A stretch of DNA of 64,000 nucleotides, from positions 1,922,001 through 1,986,000 of the forward strand of contig JBCAMK010000006.1 in the NCBI GenBank assembly GCA_038503065.1, given 5' to 3'. Positions 1 to 11,505 of the stretch are shown piece by piece (within the stretch, counting starts at the first letter, position 1; each line of letters opens with the position of its first letter). The position numbers and the translations under genes are program-made. The stretch comes from Paragyromitra xinjiangensis (Eukaryota > Ascomycota > Pezizomycetes > Pezizales > Discinaceae). The notes beneath the pieces are model-generated. The model was not told the origin of the DNA. It saw only the letters and a list, made by a program, of their open reading frames with translations, and ran no database searches.

Positions 1-2155
1 TCTAGATAATTTCTTAATAATTACAGTCCCATCCTCAAGACTTGATGTCGGCAAGATATGAACTAACCTCGTAAATGGAAACTACAATCGTTAGCCTCGG
101 GGTTGGTCTTCTCCGGAAATTGCAAGAAATTTTTTTTTGGAATATAGGTAAAACTGCTGTCGCACCTTCTCCACAAGTGATTGATGGGTTTGTTTTTTTT
201 TTTGGCCGCTTCATCCCTGGAGATCTTTGGATACTAGTTCCGCGTTCCCGGATTACGAAAAAGCTAGCGCGCAATGGTTCAAAGGTTTGGCATTTTGACG
301 CCGGGGACCAGAGGAAACACTAACCTGATTCTGACAGACAACCTGAGGACACAACCAGTAATTCGCCCCTGCTATAGACATTAATGAGTATTCGTATCTA
401 AAGGGGGAAAGATAAGCGGGGTTCGGGTGCTCTTACAAAAGGTAGGTATGGGAGATATCAGTGATAGTCGTCTCGGTATCTCAAAGCGGGATAGGTTATA
501 GGCTATATACTTTTAATAGTTCGCTCCAGAAGTTTTGGCGAGAGGGCGAGAGGGTCACAAGTTTCACTAGAATACAATTCGGTAGTGTGTATGGATAGCC
601 ATGTGGTGTAGCACATAATATTTTTGAAGAGATCCGGATTGAGGTATAAATTTTCGTCTCCAGCCTCTAGGAAAGACTGACGAGAACACAACGGTATAGG
701 CTTCATGTGAACGTTACTACTTGATAGATATAGATCATCATATTCAGTGAACAATACTTCGGATGTGGGGATATCATCGTATTCTCGGGAGGATTGCCGA
801 TTGTGGCAGAATCACGCCTGTGATTGTTTAGAGTTTGGAGAAAAATAAGCTTGTTTGGAAACATAAGGTGCTCCTATAAGATGAAAGTACCTCGGCAATC
901 ATTCAAGCATGGTAAGCAGTTTCCACTCCTGTAGTGGATTAAATAGTCATGGATGAATGACTGACTAAGTGAGGCGGTATGTTCCAAAACTGCAGCTCAG
1001 CGAAATATATTTTGCGGAATGCGATATGAAGTGCTCTCGTGGCCGCCGCCGGAGGTATTGGACGTGGGAGGATTCCCTAGGATATTTTATTAACCCACTT
1101 GAGGGTAGAAGGGGGCACGCTTGATATCCCAAGAACGCGGCTCTCCTTGGGCAACATTGCTAAGACCGTTGCTTATGTTGTCCTGCTAGCAATTCAAGAG
1201 GATATAAACTACAAGTGACTGTTTCATGAAGTAGCACTCTGATAGGTTGGGTTTGGGAAGACGAAGTAACATCGTGGCCCCCACGGCCCTATCCCAATCG
1301 TTACTTTTGTCAGCAACCAAATTTCGTGATATTGGTATTGGTGAAGAAGCTCGACAACCGAAAAAACCTACACAGATTCAACTCGATAATGAATATGATC
1401 GGTAAACGACAACTCCTCACTCACTCAGCGGATCGTCGTTATGTACCCACACCGTCTTGCGAGTCTCGCTGATGATGACCACGTGGGTCTCCGACAAGAA
1501 AACTAATCGGGGATAATCAGAGAGTTCGGGGCTCAACCATAGGAAAAATTTCGGCAGTTAAGTTGCTGCAGTACCGAGATATGATGTTGGGAGATCGATC
1601 TCCAATCAACAAGTGACGTTGAAAGGTCATGCGGGTAATGTGGTTGCACGAAACGGTGATTTGCAGCATGCCCATCCTCGCTTAAAAGCTTAACCCAAGA
1701 TCTTGGGTGTGCCCCTGGATCATTTCCGAGATGGAAAACTTCTGTGTTTTAGGGTAGGAGAGGGACTGTATTTGAACTTTGTTAAGGTATTTACGAACTT
1801 GGTAGATATCTCGGGCTTTTTGAAGGGTTTTTTATACATTAATTAGAGGACCGTTTGTGTGAAGCTTAAGCTCCTGACCGCTGCACCGGTCGCGACTCCA
1901 GCCCCAGCTTCAACTCTAACACAACCTCAACCCTCGCAAACACTCACCGCAGCCCGACCGTGCTGTGAATGTCGTCAATTGGAGGACACGGATATACGCT
2001 GCTGTAGGTAGGGCACAAAAATACAGCTACTAAGACCATTCACAGCGCTCGCCTGGTTCCTGCCGCTCCGTGAATCACTTCGTGAACGCGTCGCCTCAAC
2101 TCGTCTTGCCAACCGCCTGCACTACAACCACTCCCCCATACCCTAACCCACCACA
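1..2155. other. Gene-free left flank
   Basis: I see no supported gene here. The short open frames lack recognisable domains, start context and splice signals. Only the last 300 bases or so look like a promoter and 5' UTR: they are pyrimidine-rich and lead into the zinc-finger gene. A minus-strand frame at about 503-754 has ordinary protein-like composition and could be a gene relic, but nothing identifies it. Confidence 0.5.
2141..2149 (+). promoter_or_regulatory. Telobox-like CCCTAACCC
   Basis: Telomere-like motif six bases before the ATG of the zinc-finger gene. Similar motifs lie upstream of four other genes in the window. Proteins of the Tbf1/TRF type bind such sites in fungi; use here is inference. 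Confidence 0.4.
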
Positions 2156-3230
2156 ATGTCTTCCGCCTCCTCCCTTTCCTCCTGCTCTTCCGCAGGCTCT
2201 CCGGCTGCCCTCCCGCGAACGCCGTCTAAACGCGCCGCCTCCATCGCCTTCTCTGACCACACACACTCGCCTCTGCTCGCGCACCACCATTCGCCGCGCG
2301 CCCACAACGACTCTGACATCAGCTCTGATACCTCTGGTTCGGTCCCTGGTTCTCCTGGCGGTGCTGGGGACGATGACTTCGATCATGCCGAACAGGTGAC
2401 TGTATGCAAATGGGATAGCTGTGAGCAGGATATGGGCGATATGGATAATTTGGTTAAGCATATACATGATGAACATATTGGGAGTAGACGGGCAAAGTAT
2501 GCATGCGAATGGGATGATTGTACGCGGAAGGGGATGGCGCATGCTAGCGGATACGCTTTGAGAGCACATATGAGGAGCCATACAAAGGAGAAGCCTTTTT
2601 ACTGTACACTTCCTGGTAGGACTCTTCTCTCACCTTCTGCTATCCTTCATCCCCATCTTCTTCATCTCGACATAGAGAGCTGTTGTTAATATCTAAAATA
2701 TAGAGTGTGACCGCTCCTTTACCCGTTCCGACGCCCTCGCTAAACACATGCGCACCGTGCACGAAACCGAAGCTCTTCGTCCCTCCGATCCAATCCCTAA
2801 ATCTCATCCCAACCACCCCCACAACCAACCCACACCCCGTCGTCCTCCCCACACCTCTCCCCACTCTTCTCGCGCCTCTTCTCCCGGCTCCTCGACCGAC
2901 TCTGACTCCGACTCTCCCCGCGATCCTAATGAGCCTCGTAGACACAAAAAGAAGCGGAAATCAGGCCCTTCGCCGTGGTATCTTCCTGAGGATGGGTTCT
3001 CGCCGGATGAGGACGTGAGGCCGCCAAAAGAACTTCTAAAGTTACTAAAGAGGAAACTGGCGTGGGCGGAACAAACTAGGGATGAGTTGACGGCGACGTT
3101 AGAGGGCTTGGAGAGGAGGAGGAGGGAGGGATGGGTAAAGAAGGAGGTGTTGTTAGATAGGGTGCTGGAGGTCGAGTTAGGGAGGGAGGCAGCTGGAGGG
3201 TTGAGTTTGGATTTGGGAGTGGGGAACTGA
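2156..3230 (+). CDS. C2H2 zinc-finger protein, Iec1-like (INO80 complex)
   Basis: Two exons, 2156-2615 and 2704-3230, give 328 aa. The 88-bp intron (GTAGGA...TAG) lies inside the third zinc finger, and splicing it restores a perfect finger ending CDRSFTRSDALAKHMRTVH. Three C2H2 fingers are visible: C84/C89/H102/H107, C117/C122/H138/H142 and C150/C155/H168/H173. The N-terminus is Ser/Pro-rich. After the fingers come a Pro/Ser/His-rich linker, a basic KKKRK patch, a PWYLPEDGF motif and a charged coiled coil. This layout matches, as far as I recall the family, fungal homologues of fission-yeast Iec1, the YY1-like zinc-finger subunit of the INO80 chromatin remodeller, so a nuclear DNA-binding role is expected. 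The start is the first ATG of the frame, in the context CACAATGTC. The Iec1 assignment is moderate; the zinc-finger call is firm. Confidence 0.85.
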
Positions 3231-4079
3231 TAAAAGAGGGATATGGGAGAAGGGGATGACAAAGCGTAATACACGGAGTTTGGGAATAGATGGTATCCAA
3301 ATGGGCGATGAAAAAAAAGGTGTATGCTCGCTCGCTCGCTGTGCTCGTTCTCTTATGTTTCTCTTTCCTTATCTTCTAGGCGGGGTTCTGCGTTTGCCCT
3401 TTATTATTATCTCTGCCGTATATAGTTTGGTTGTTTCAATAATTACTTTCCGAACTTTATAACAACCCCCTATTCTATTGGTAGAACCATTAGAGAAAAG
3501 GCCGTTACGGCACCCTCTCTGATTGGTTTTCTGCTTAATAATCATGCTAAAACCGCGCGAAAAACGGGACTGACCAAAAGATTCATTCTCGCCGCGAGTG
3601 GGGCTGAATGCAATGATGGTGAGGGCTCATGATCCTAAATGAAACATGGTAAGTCTTGGCACAAGCCTTTGCTCAGCCCCGATCCGAGTGAGGAGGCGTG
3701 ATCGAACTCGAACCAAACTGCAATTCTTGGCGTAGCGGAGCGTCCTCCGCGTCACCAAATATCACTCTGGTGGACATAGGACATCCGGTGGAAATGGACA
3801 ATCGCATAGAAGCGCACCACCGCTGAGCTGGCACTGCGTAGGCTTTTCCACTTGGCCTATCAACGACATCTTATGCTTATAACAAACGAGGCTGACAAAA
3901 CTCTGCAACAATTTCAATCTTACTTAAACCTAACCCTAGCCGTATCCTGGAACCCGTGAGATTCCATTTTCTGTTACGTTCTCCATCTTCTTCCCTCTCC
4001 TCCCCTTCCATCCTCTTCCCTCCTACATCCGAATACTTATTTTCATTATCTTACATTTAATCCCTATCAACATACCAGT
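3231..4079. other. Intergenic, 3' UTR and promoter sequence
   Basis: No gene is supported. About 3690-3715 there is a stretch resembling an antisense Pol III B box (ATCGAACTCGAA) that recurs near 61,645. A telomere-like CCTAACCCTA at 3929-3938 lies 142 bases before the next start codon. The last 100 bases are CT-rich, as in fungal core promoters. Confidence 0.4.
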
Positions 4080-4568
4080 ATGTCTGTGATACCTCTAACC
4101 GCAAAAGCTCTCATGAATCGAGATTCCATACCGTCCGAAGATCCAGCCCCAGTTGACACAAATACAAACGGTAATAACATTGCTGGGATCGTTTTTGGGG
4201 TTATGACTTTAGTTGTTGCGATACTTGCGCTTTTCAAGGGCTGGGAGTGTTTGAGGAGGAAAAAGGTGAGGCTAGTGTCTTGTGAGGTTGTGTTTTTTCT
4301 AAATTTCGTCGTCGTCGTGCTTTAGGAGCAAGGTGTGGCGAGTCGTTTCAAGTCGAGAACCCAACCTAACGTGGATAACGCTCCAACGGCCCCGGGACAC
4401 GAAAGCAGTAACCTCCAGATAGTCCCTAGTTGTAATACTTTACATCACCACTACTATGTTTATTCTCAGTGCATCATTACCTGCGGCCACAACCACCAAT
4501 CCCCCAATGGACTTGGCGCGTGTGCGGGTGTGGCTGGGGAGTTAGTAGGGAATCTGGACCAACGCTAG
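4080..4568 (+). CDS. Small single-pass membrane protein, unknown (paralogue A)
   Basis: Two exons, 4080-4265 and 4326-4568, with a 60-bp phase-0 intron (GTGAGG...TAG), give 142 aa. I do not recognise the family. Residues 1-33 are polar, without a signal peptide. A single hydrophobic helix follows at about 34-54, containing VVAILALF, then W-x-C and a basic KK patch at the splice junction. This order, including intron position and phase, is repeated in the gene at 9046, so the two are paralogues. The C-terminal exon is rich in His, Asn and Cys and aligns poorly with the paralogue. Another reading frame of the same DNA carries a motif closer to the paralogue's tail (P-x-DL), so this copy may have a frameshift or an extra intron near 4430-4480. 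The first exon is more secure than the second. Confidence 0.55.
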
Positions 4569-7500
4569 GGGAGTTCTACTTCATGGTAATCTTTGGCGTG
4601 GAGGCGAATTTCTTGCTTTCGATTATTTCGGTTTCGTAAGACTTTTTTTTCCATATTCCTAGTTTAGATATTGAAATCTCTTGTTTGAAAATTTCCTAGA
4701 ATATCATATGTTTTGGGGGAGTGAGTCCCTACTTTCATCTTGGTCTATTTTTCTACTTATTTCATACCACTATTCCTTTTATTCCTTTTATTTTTATTTA
4801 CTTTATATGGTACATGCATTCACTGGTACCCTACCACTATTTCGATTCTGTGCTTGGTATTGACCTTTTGTTCTAAAACAAAAACAACTGTCAAGTCCCA
4901 AGTCTTGGCGGACGAAGTGCCCTGGGTGAAGTGAATCTTGGCAAATGAAGTACCCGAACGAAGTGTCCTGGACGAAGTGAAGGGTTATTCATAGGTTGCA
5001 AAGGCCTAGCGAGGTTTTTATTAGCTAACGGGGAGAGGCGTTCAGAGCATGCGACGCTTCAAGCATCGCGTTACCAGTGAAGGATTATGGGGACGGTAAG
5101 AAATTAAATCTCTTAGGAAAAGAATAGGGGAACAGTAGGACTTCTTTATTTCTTCTCAACACACTTCATCAGTGTGTTGTCTTTCTCATGCCCCTCTACT
5201 CCTCCTAAACTTCTGACCTTTATACCTCTTAAGAGTTGCCGGCCAACCTCTTCGCTTCCTTAGGTCTTGGTATTTAGAGCCTCATGGCGCCTCGTGCCTA
5301 GCCTTCAGCCACACAACATTGCTCTGGTAGCAACCTAGCCCAGCAGGGGTTTAGCGAACCTAACCCGATACCAAAGGCTTCCAGGTTGCTGCTGGGAACC
5401 CTTCAAGGCGCTGCGAAGCGGCCCTTGGGTGAGCGGGGAGATACCGGCTGTGGGCTTTCTACTGGTACTGGGGCCCAAAGGCCAAGATCCTAGGTGCTCT
5501 GAATATGTAGGATATGATTCCTCGCCCGGGGCATACGACCCCCAACAGGATTAGAGTCTGGGCCAGTTGGGCCGGAGCCTAGGGTTCTTCTTGAGTTCGT
5601 AATAAGGAAGTTCTATTTCGCCCGCCTAGTATGGTGAATGCATCCAGTGAGATAAATAAATAAAAAAGCCCTCCGCCTGGTAGCTATTCTACTAGTTGCG
5701 AGTGAGATATTATAATGATATTGCTAGATTCGCCTCGAGCTCTGATTAAGCTGATAGATGGATTCTCCGCCAGCACATACAAAAAGCTTAGTTAAGTTCT
5801 TTTGAGTGCGAGGGTGCTAGGAGAAAGCTTAGATCTAAAAGGATCATGGAAACAAAAATCACTCATGGGGGACTATCTTTTCCAAGAATAATTATTAAAC
5901 TATATATTATTATCACACTTGCTTCTTGCCAGGTACTATGCCGGAAAAGGTAGCAAAATCCTTTCTTCTATTGTTTCTAGTATTTAGGGCACCTAGCCTT
6001 AAGTACATAGGCTCATCTGCCAAACGAGACTGTACAAAGTATGTTGTAAGCGCGGTTACCCTTTAGATACCATATACATACGTCTGATTAGCTCGCTAGT
6101 CTCGAGCTCGCGATTGGACGGGCATATTAGTTAAATTGTCATACTACTAGGAACTGCCATTCTTTAAACTTAGCTCTTATACGCTGTAGGTTGTGGGGTA
6201 TTACATTATTAATTGTGAAGGGTAGAGAGTAGGGGATGTGATTGCAGATAGTGCATTGAGCCGAAGATCTAGAAGGTAAACCATTTCCCGGATAAGCAAC
6301 GCCCTAAACAAGTGGTCCCCGTAGCGAATAGTTGGACGCTATGATCTACAATTTGTTTATACTTCCATCGGTACCATCTCTCCGTTAACAAAACACCATG
6401 TGCTCATGACGAACTTCATAACCAGCATAGCTAAACCTCACTATCATCCACACTAGTATATATTCTGTTCACATAAAACTATGTATGGAATTTATCACGA
6501 CGTGCAAAATTGGAATAAAGTCTTAGTATAGTGCGAACTAATCAGCGACTTCGACTAAATTGCTCCAGCTATTTTGTCCTTGATCCTAGATCTGACCCAG
6601 GTTGTTTTTGGGGTTCGCCTGATCAACGGAATTAAGAGAAATATTAGATGCTCTGTGCTATGAGATTCTGTATGTGCGTGTAAAAATAATTGGGTCGAAT
6701 ATCGCCTCCTACAGAAATCATTCGGTTCCTCTACGGCCTGGCTAAAACTTTCTCCGAGAGACACAAGATCATCATGTTTAGCTGCATGCAAACGTTTTTA
6801 GTACAGGCTCGAGGTCCATGGTAACCGAAGCCAGTGAGAAGCAATCGTTTAGCTCCAAGAGTGTTGGGTGTGCGAAGGAAAAACTCGTGTTACTTGTGTG
6901 ATCTATCGATGAGCAGAGCGAACGGAATGTGCTAGTCGATATGAAAATTTGAAACGCTATTGCGACTGGTGCAGGTACCGGAATAAAGAATGCTGGAATA
7001 CTCCGGGAACTCCAACAAGAATTTCCTATGTCTTTGATCACCCTTCCCGCTAGCGCTACAGCTCAGGCTATTGCCCTTAAATGCCTCCTACGCCCATGCC
7101 GGTTGCAATTGGGAGTTTCGGGTGCGGTATCTGTACAATGTTTCTCGCTAGTATGCTAGCAATACGGTCCAAACCGCATGATGAAATTGGTATATCTTGT
7201 GGTTTACTCTTCTTCACGCTTTTGGTCCCGCAAACATCTGACCTATGACGGGAATTTGATAATACTGCCGCATCGATTACTATGCTCCATCCAATATTTC
7301 ATACCAGTTGTGGTGTAGTGTTTAAAGCGACCAAGGAGATATTTCCTACGTAGCTAGAGATCGTATAGTTAATTAGTCTAGGAAAGATATAGTGAGCGGG
7401 CGGTGAGAGAAGGTAGCGAAGCACTAGTCTTGCGCACAGGTGTTTACTAGCAGTCGAGGTATAGTATCACCCACTGGGTACAAATCCTTATATTCGCTCG

Positions 7501-9045
7501 CTCAACCCCGTGCAGCCCCGTAAGAAGATTCTAGTTTGAGGCACTAAAGGCCGGAAAGCGGATGGATAGCCAAGACGCGGGTAAGTCGCTATAGAAGTGT
7601 GTCGATCAGATAGGTAGGTCGATAAGTTTCCTTGCGACCTAATTAGCTACCAGTACGCCTTCAGCGTTTAACGGATTCGGGGGATACTCGACAAGGCTAC
7701 TAGGAGACGAGAGATAAATGAGTAACGGGAGGGCTGAAGTTGATGGGACATGGGCAATAGCGTGGCAGCTAGCACAGGGAACTATAATAAGGAAGGGAGC
7801 TATATTTGGTGAACGGCCACTGGCTCAGCTAGAATGTCAAGCTACCTACGGCACTTATTGACTTGTGAAGGAACAGACCTTGAATTCGTTCCAACCCATG
7901 TAGTAGTCTAGTGGGGCTTACAATGTAACTTCCTAAAATTTGTGTTGCAACAGTTTTTAAAGGGACAAAAACTCTCTATCAAAAATTGATGCATAAAATA
8001 TTTAGGGGAGTGAAATTTTTTTTTGCTCTATAGATAATATAAACACTAGGGAAATAATCAAATTAATACTGTGTATATTTTGTTAGAAACTAGGCAAAAT
8101 ATTAAAATGTAAGTTCAAAATGCAAAGGCTAAGATATTGCTGGTTATAGGAGTAGTACAAAAGTCAGTACTTATTTCCAATTATTGTTTGTTTCAACTTA
8201 AATCCAAACATCATGATGACATTTTGATAAATAATTTTAATTTGTACAGTATTAGCTTTGCAAAATTTGAGCCCCAAAAAAACTAAATGCCTCACATCTT
8301 TGTACCACCAAAATAAAAGAAAAATAAGTAGCAATGGTCTTGAAGTAGGGCAGGGCAGGGTAGACTTCTTCGTTTTACCCCAATGATGTGCACAGACTGC
8401 CCTGCTTTGACGGAGTAGAATGAAGGATGGAATGCCTTATTTCCACCCTGTCCCAAGACTAACACTAAAAATAATGGTCTGTGTGGTATTGAAATAAGTT
8501 TTCAAAGTGACACTTGCTAGTGATATCTAAAATCAATTTTTAGCTTAACCAAAAACAGGAGAATTAAGCGGTGGGGTGGAATAAAGTGACTCACTCTTGT
8601 TGAATGTGATGTATCACATAAAAGTTTCACATTTTGACACATTGATGTTACATGAGTACTACTAGAAAGGCAAAACTAAGCGATAAATAACATTATAAGT
8701 CACAGGTAATGCCAAATAAAGTGATTTTTACCAGGTATGAATCATATCACATGAAAGTTTTTAAACATGATTAGTTGCTGTGACAGTTATGTTTTAGTTT
8801 GATGTAATATCTGAATCAATTTGTCAATATAACTACCAGAAAAAATAATAACAAAACAAAAAGGAGAGAAATAAATGAATATAAAGCTAAGTACAATTAC
8901 CGGCATACTTTAACTTTTAAACCACACCATTTTATTTGAGTTGAAAGTTTAAAACAATAACTTCACCCTTTGAAAACTTTACTTTCCGGTAATATCTTTG
9001 GATTAAAGACTATTGTCAAGCACTGATTTTAATTACAAAATAGTA
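4569..9045. other. Gene-poor stretch with degraded repeats
   Basis: No gene is supported. Short imperfect GAAGTG-CCTGG repeats lie at about 4910-4980. A hairpin with 9-bp arms (CAACACACT / AGTGTGTTG) sits at 5157-5179. TTGGTATTTAGAGC at about 5269 resembles a retroelement primer-binding site and may mark a decayed LTR element. From about 7920 the sequence becomes markedly AT-rich and nearly CpG-free, and this continues through the next gene. Confidence 0.45.
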
Positions 9046-9449
9046 ATGCCAGTATTTATCTACCGAGATAATTCATCATCTGGTGATTTGACATCTAGTA
9101 ACGTCAATTCCGGAAGCAATAATACTCCGGGAATCATTTTAGGAGTTGCTAGTGTTGTTGTTGCAATACTTGCATTGTTTAATACTTGGAAATGTTGGGA
9201 AAGTAAAAAGCCAAAGTTAGCGGTAGGTGTTTTCATTTTACATGCTTGATATTATTTGGGAATGAATTTTTCTGATGCTTTTTGGTTATTTTGCAGGGAG
9301 CCAACACTACAGCAAACTCCATAGAACTTGGTACTCAACTCACTGTTGCCATGAACAATGCCATTGCTCAAAACCTGGTGGGCTGCAACTCTCAACCAGT
9401 GGATTTGGAGGGTGGTGGCAACCAGTTGGATAGGAGGTCCACTGTTTGA
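9046..9449 (+). CDS. Small single-pass membrane protein, unknown (paralogue B)
   Basis: Two exons, 9046-9222 and 9297-9449, with a 74-bp phase-0 intron (GTAGGT...CAG), give 109 aa. The frame is open further upstream, but only through a TTG, so the ATG at 9046 is chosen. A polar Ser/Asn-rich N-terminus of about 27 residues precedes one transmembrane helix at about 28-46 (GIILGVASVVVAILALF), then W-K-C-W and a KK-containing basic stretch, then an Asn/Gln-rich tail. Helix, W-x-C motif and intron position match the gene at 4080. N-terminus outside and tail in the cytosol is suggested by the basic residues after the helix. The gene lies in an AT-rich, CpG-depleted block unlike its neighbours. Function unknown. 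Confidence 0.6.
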
Positions 9450-10170
9450 ATTTGAAGTACCTTTGGAGGGAGTGGGCCTGTTTAGATTATTCCTGGTTTT
9501 GACTCGTTTCTTAGTAATTGTAGTTCGGCAAGGCTATTTACTTTCTTCACTTTTTGCTGTGTCTTAGTCTCGTTTGCACACTCGTTTTAAGGGTTCGTTA
9601 TATCAATCGCATTTTTTTTGAAAAGAATGAACCTCTTCGCGCGCTGCCGTTTTGCGTTTCGCCCCCGACAGCGAGGGGCAAGTACTAACCTCGGAACCGT
9701 GGAGTCGCGATCGTTGTCCTACGTAAAATCGATCGATAGCCAATTTTAATGCGTCCTGACGGCCTTATATTTTGCTATCGAAGAATAAATGGAGAATTAT
9801 TCAACGAGCATAGTATCGCGTATGAGAGTACCCCACTCGTTAGTTGGAGCTTCAAGGCATCGTCGGGAAGCCGCGAACAAGCATCTGGATTGTTCTTGAG
9901 CTCATGAAGAGACGTTTAGAAATAGACTGGAATACCCAAGCTAAACCATGAGAGATGGCTTCACCTCTTTGATGTTATAGACTTTATCTTATTTCTCGCA
10001 CCGTCGCCTTCGTTCGCTATAACCAAACCTATAATTCGGTGCATGGACCGCAGTAATAAAGTACGCCAAGCTCATGTGCCCCACGTTCCACAAACTTGAG
10101 CCTCATCCAAAATTTCCCAAAATCCAACCCGGGCTCTCGACCCTCCCCAATACCACAATTGCCTTCCACA
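9450..10170. other. Intergenic between paralogue B and TIM54
   Basis: The AT-rich, CpG-poor block ends near 9600, and normal composition resumes abruptly with several CG dinucleotides (CTTCGCGCGCTGCCG). No gene is seen; the last 200 bases presumably carry the TIM54 promoter. Confidence 0.4.
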
Positions 10171-11505
10171 ATGGCCTCCTCGGCGTCTCCTAAGAAGCCT
10201 GAAGGCAATCCCGCCTTCAAATACATGGGTAACCCACCTCCTCTATCTCTCTCCCGAAAAAACTACCACTAACTCCACTACATAGGCCTCCCCACCATCC
10301 GCGCTAAACTACCATCTCGCAACTGGCTCATCTTCTTCGGCGTCACTGGTACCTTCGCTGGTATTATATACCATGACCGTCGTGAACAAAAACGGATCCA
10401 ACAACTTTGGTGTTCCCGTGTTGCCCATCTTGCCCTTGAACCTCTCGGCACACTTGAGCTCCCCCGAAGGGTTACGGTCTACCTCTCTGCGCCTCCTGGC
10501 AGCGGAACCGATATTCGTCCTGCTCAGGAACATTTCCGTGATTTCGTCAAGCCAATTTTTGTAGCAGCAGCACTGGATGTGGATTTTGTGGAGGGACGGC
10601 GTATGGGTGAAGTGAGGGCGAAAGTGGCAGAGGGGGTGAGAAGGCGGAGGAGGATGGAAGAGCATGGAGATGAGGAATATGATGTGATAGAGGAGACAAG
10701 AAAGAAAGCAGGAATCACAAGGGCAGGTGCTGTACAGGGCGATGTAGTATTGGGACGACATGCGTGGAAGGAGTATGTCCAGGGTCTCCACGAAGGCTGG
10801 CTAGGCCCGCTTGAAGCGCCAGCTGTAATCGAGGAGACACCGCTGAAAGTAGCAGACGATAAAGCGAACCCAGATGATAAGATGAAAGTCGATGATGCAC
10901 AGAAAACAGACGAGCAAGTGATGAAGCTTGATGACGTCGTCAAAGAAGGTGCCGACAAACCTACCGAAGATGAGAAGAAGGCCGACGAAAAACCAGCGAA
11001 ACCTCTCGTTACGCCACCGTATATACTCCCATCGAGCTACCCTTCTTTGAATCTTCCCTCTTCTACCCCTCAGACTTTCGACCCGGCTGGCGTTGTCCCC
11101 TTCCCTCACATTCTTGGTTTCCTTAACACCCCAATTCGCTTTTACCGCTTCGTCACGCGCCGACACCTCGCCGACACCTGTGGGCGTGAAGCAGCGGCAA
11201 TTGCCCTGGGAGCCTACAGTCGACCGTTCTACACCGCACCTGACCCGAGCGCAACCATGTCGACGTCAGAGGATGTGGAGAATGGGCTACATGCGGATAA
11301 AGAGGCCGGTGAGATTGAGAATGAGTTAAAGGTGGAGGAAGCTGATTGGCCGAAGAAATATTGGAAAGATGAAGAGCTTCAGGGGGTGTGGCAGGAGGAG
11401 ATAGTGATGGATGGGAGGCTGTCGGCGAGGATGAGGAAGTTCTTTTACCCGCCGAGGGTGGAGAGGGAGTTGTCGGAGGCAGAGGAGGGGGAGAGTGAGA
11501 AGTGA
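10171..11505 (+). CDS. TIM54: Mitochondrial inner membrane translocase subunit Tim54
   Basis: Exons 10171-10228 and 10286-11505, separated by a 57-bp intron, give 425 aa, near the usual length. Tim54 is a structural subunit of the TIM22 complex, which inserts carrier proteins into the inner mitochondrial membrane. The conserved N-terminal block is clear: NPAFKYMGLPTIRAKLPSRN, then WLIFF and a short hydrophobic membrane segment at about residues 35-50, then YHDRREQKRIQQLWC and a Leu-Pro-Arg-Arg-Val-Thr-Val-Tyr-Leu segment. PHILGFLNTPIRFYRFVTRR and HLADTCGREAAA in the second half are also family signatures. The middle is a charged, Asp/Lys-rich, low-complexity stretch that is variable in the family. 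The first exon encodes only 19 residues, and the intron splits the conserved MGLP. Confidence 0.93.

Noticed and set aside
2096..2581. 161-codon minus-strand frame opposite the zinc-finger exon
   Set aside because: It is the antisense shadow of a gene with three intact zinc fingers, and its Arg/Gly-rich composition follows from that.
6555..7041. Two overlapping minus-strand frames
   Set aside because: No domain, no convincing splice sites, and ordinary length for chance frames.
10309..10958. Minus-strand frames across TIM54
   Set aside because: Shadows of the conserved Tim54 coding sequence.
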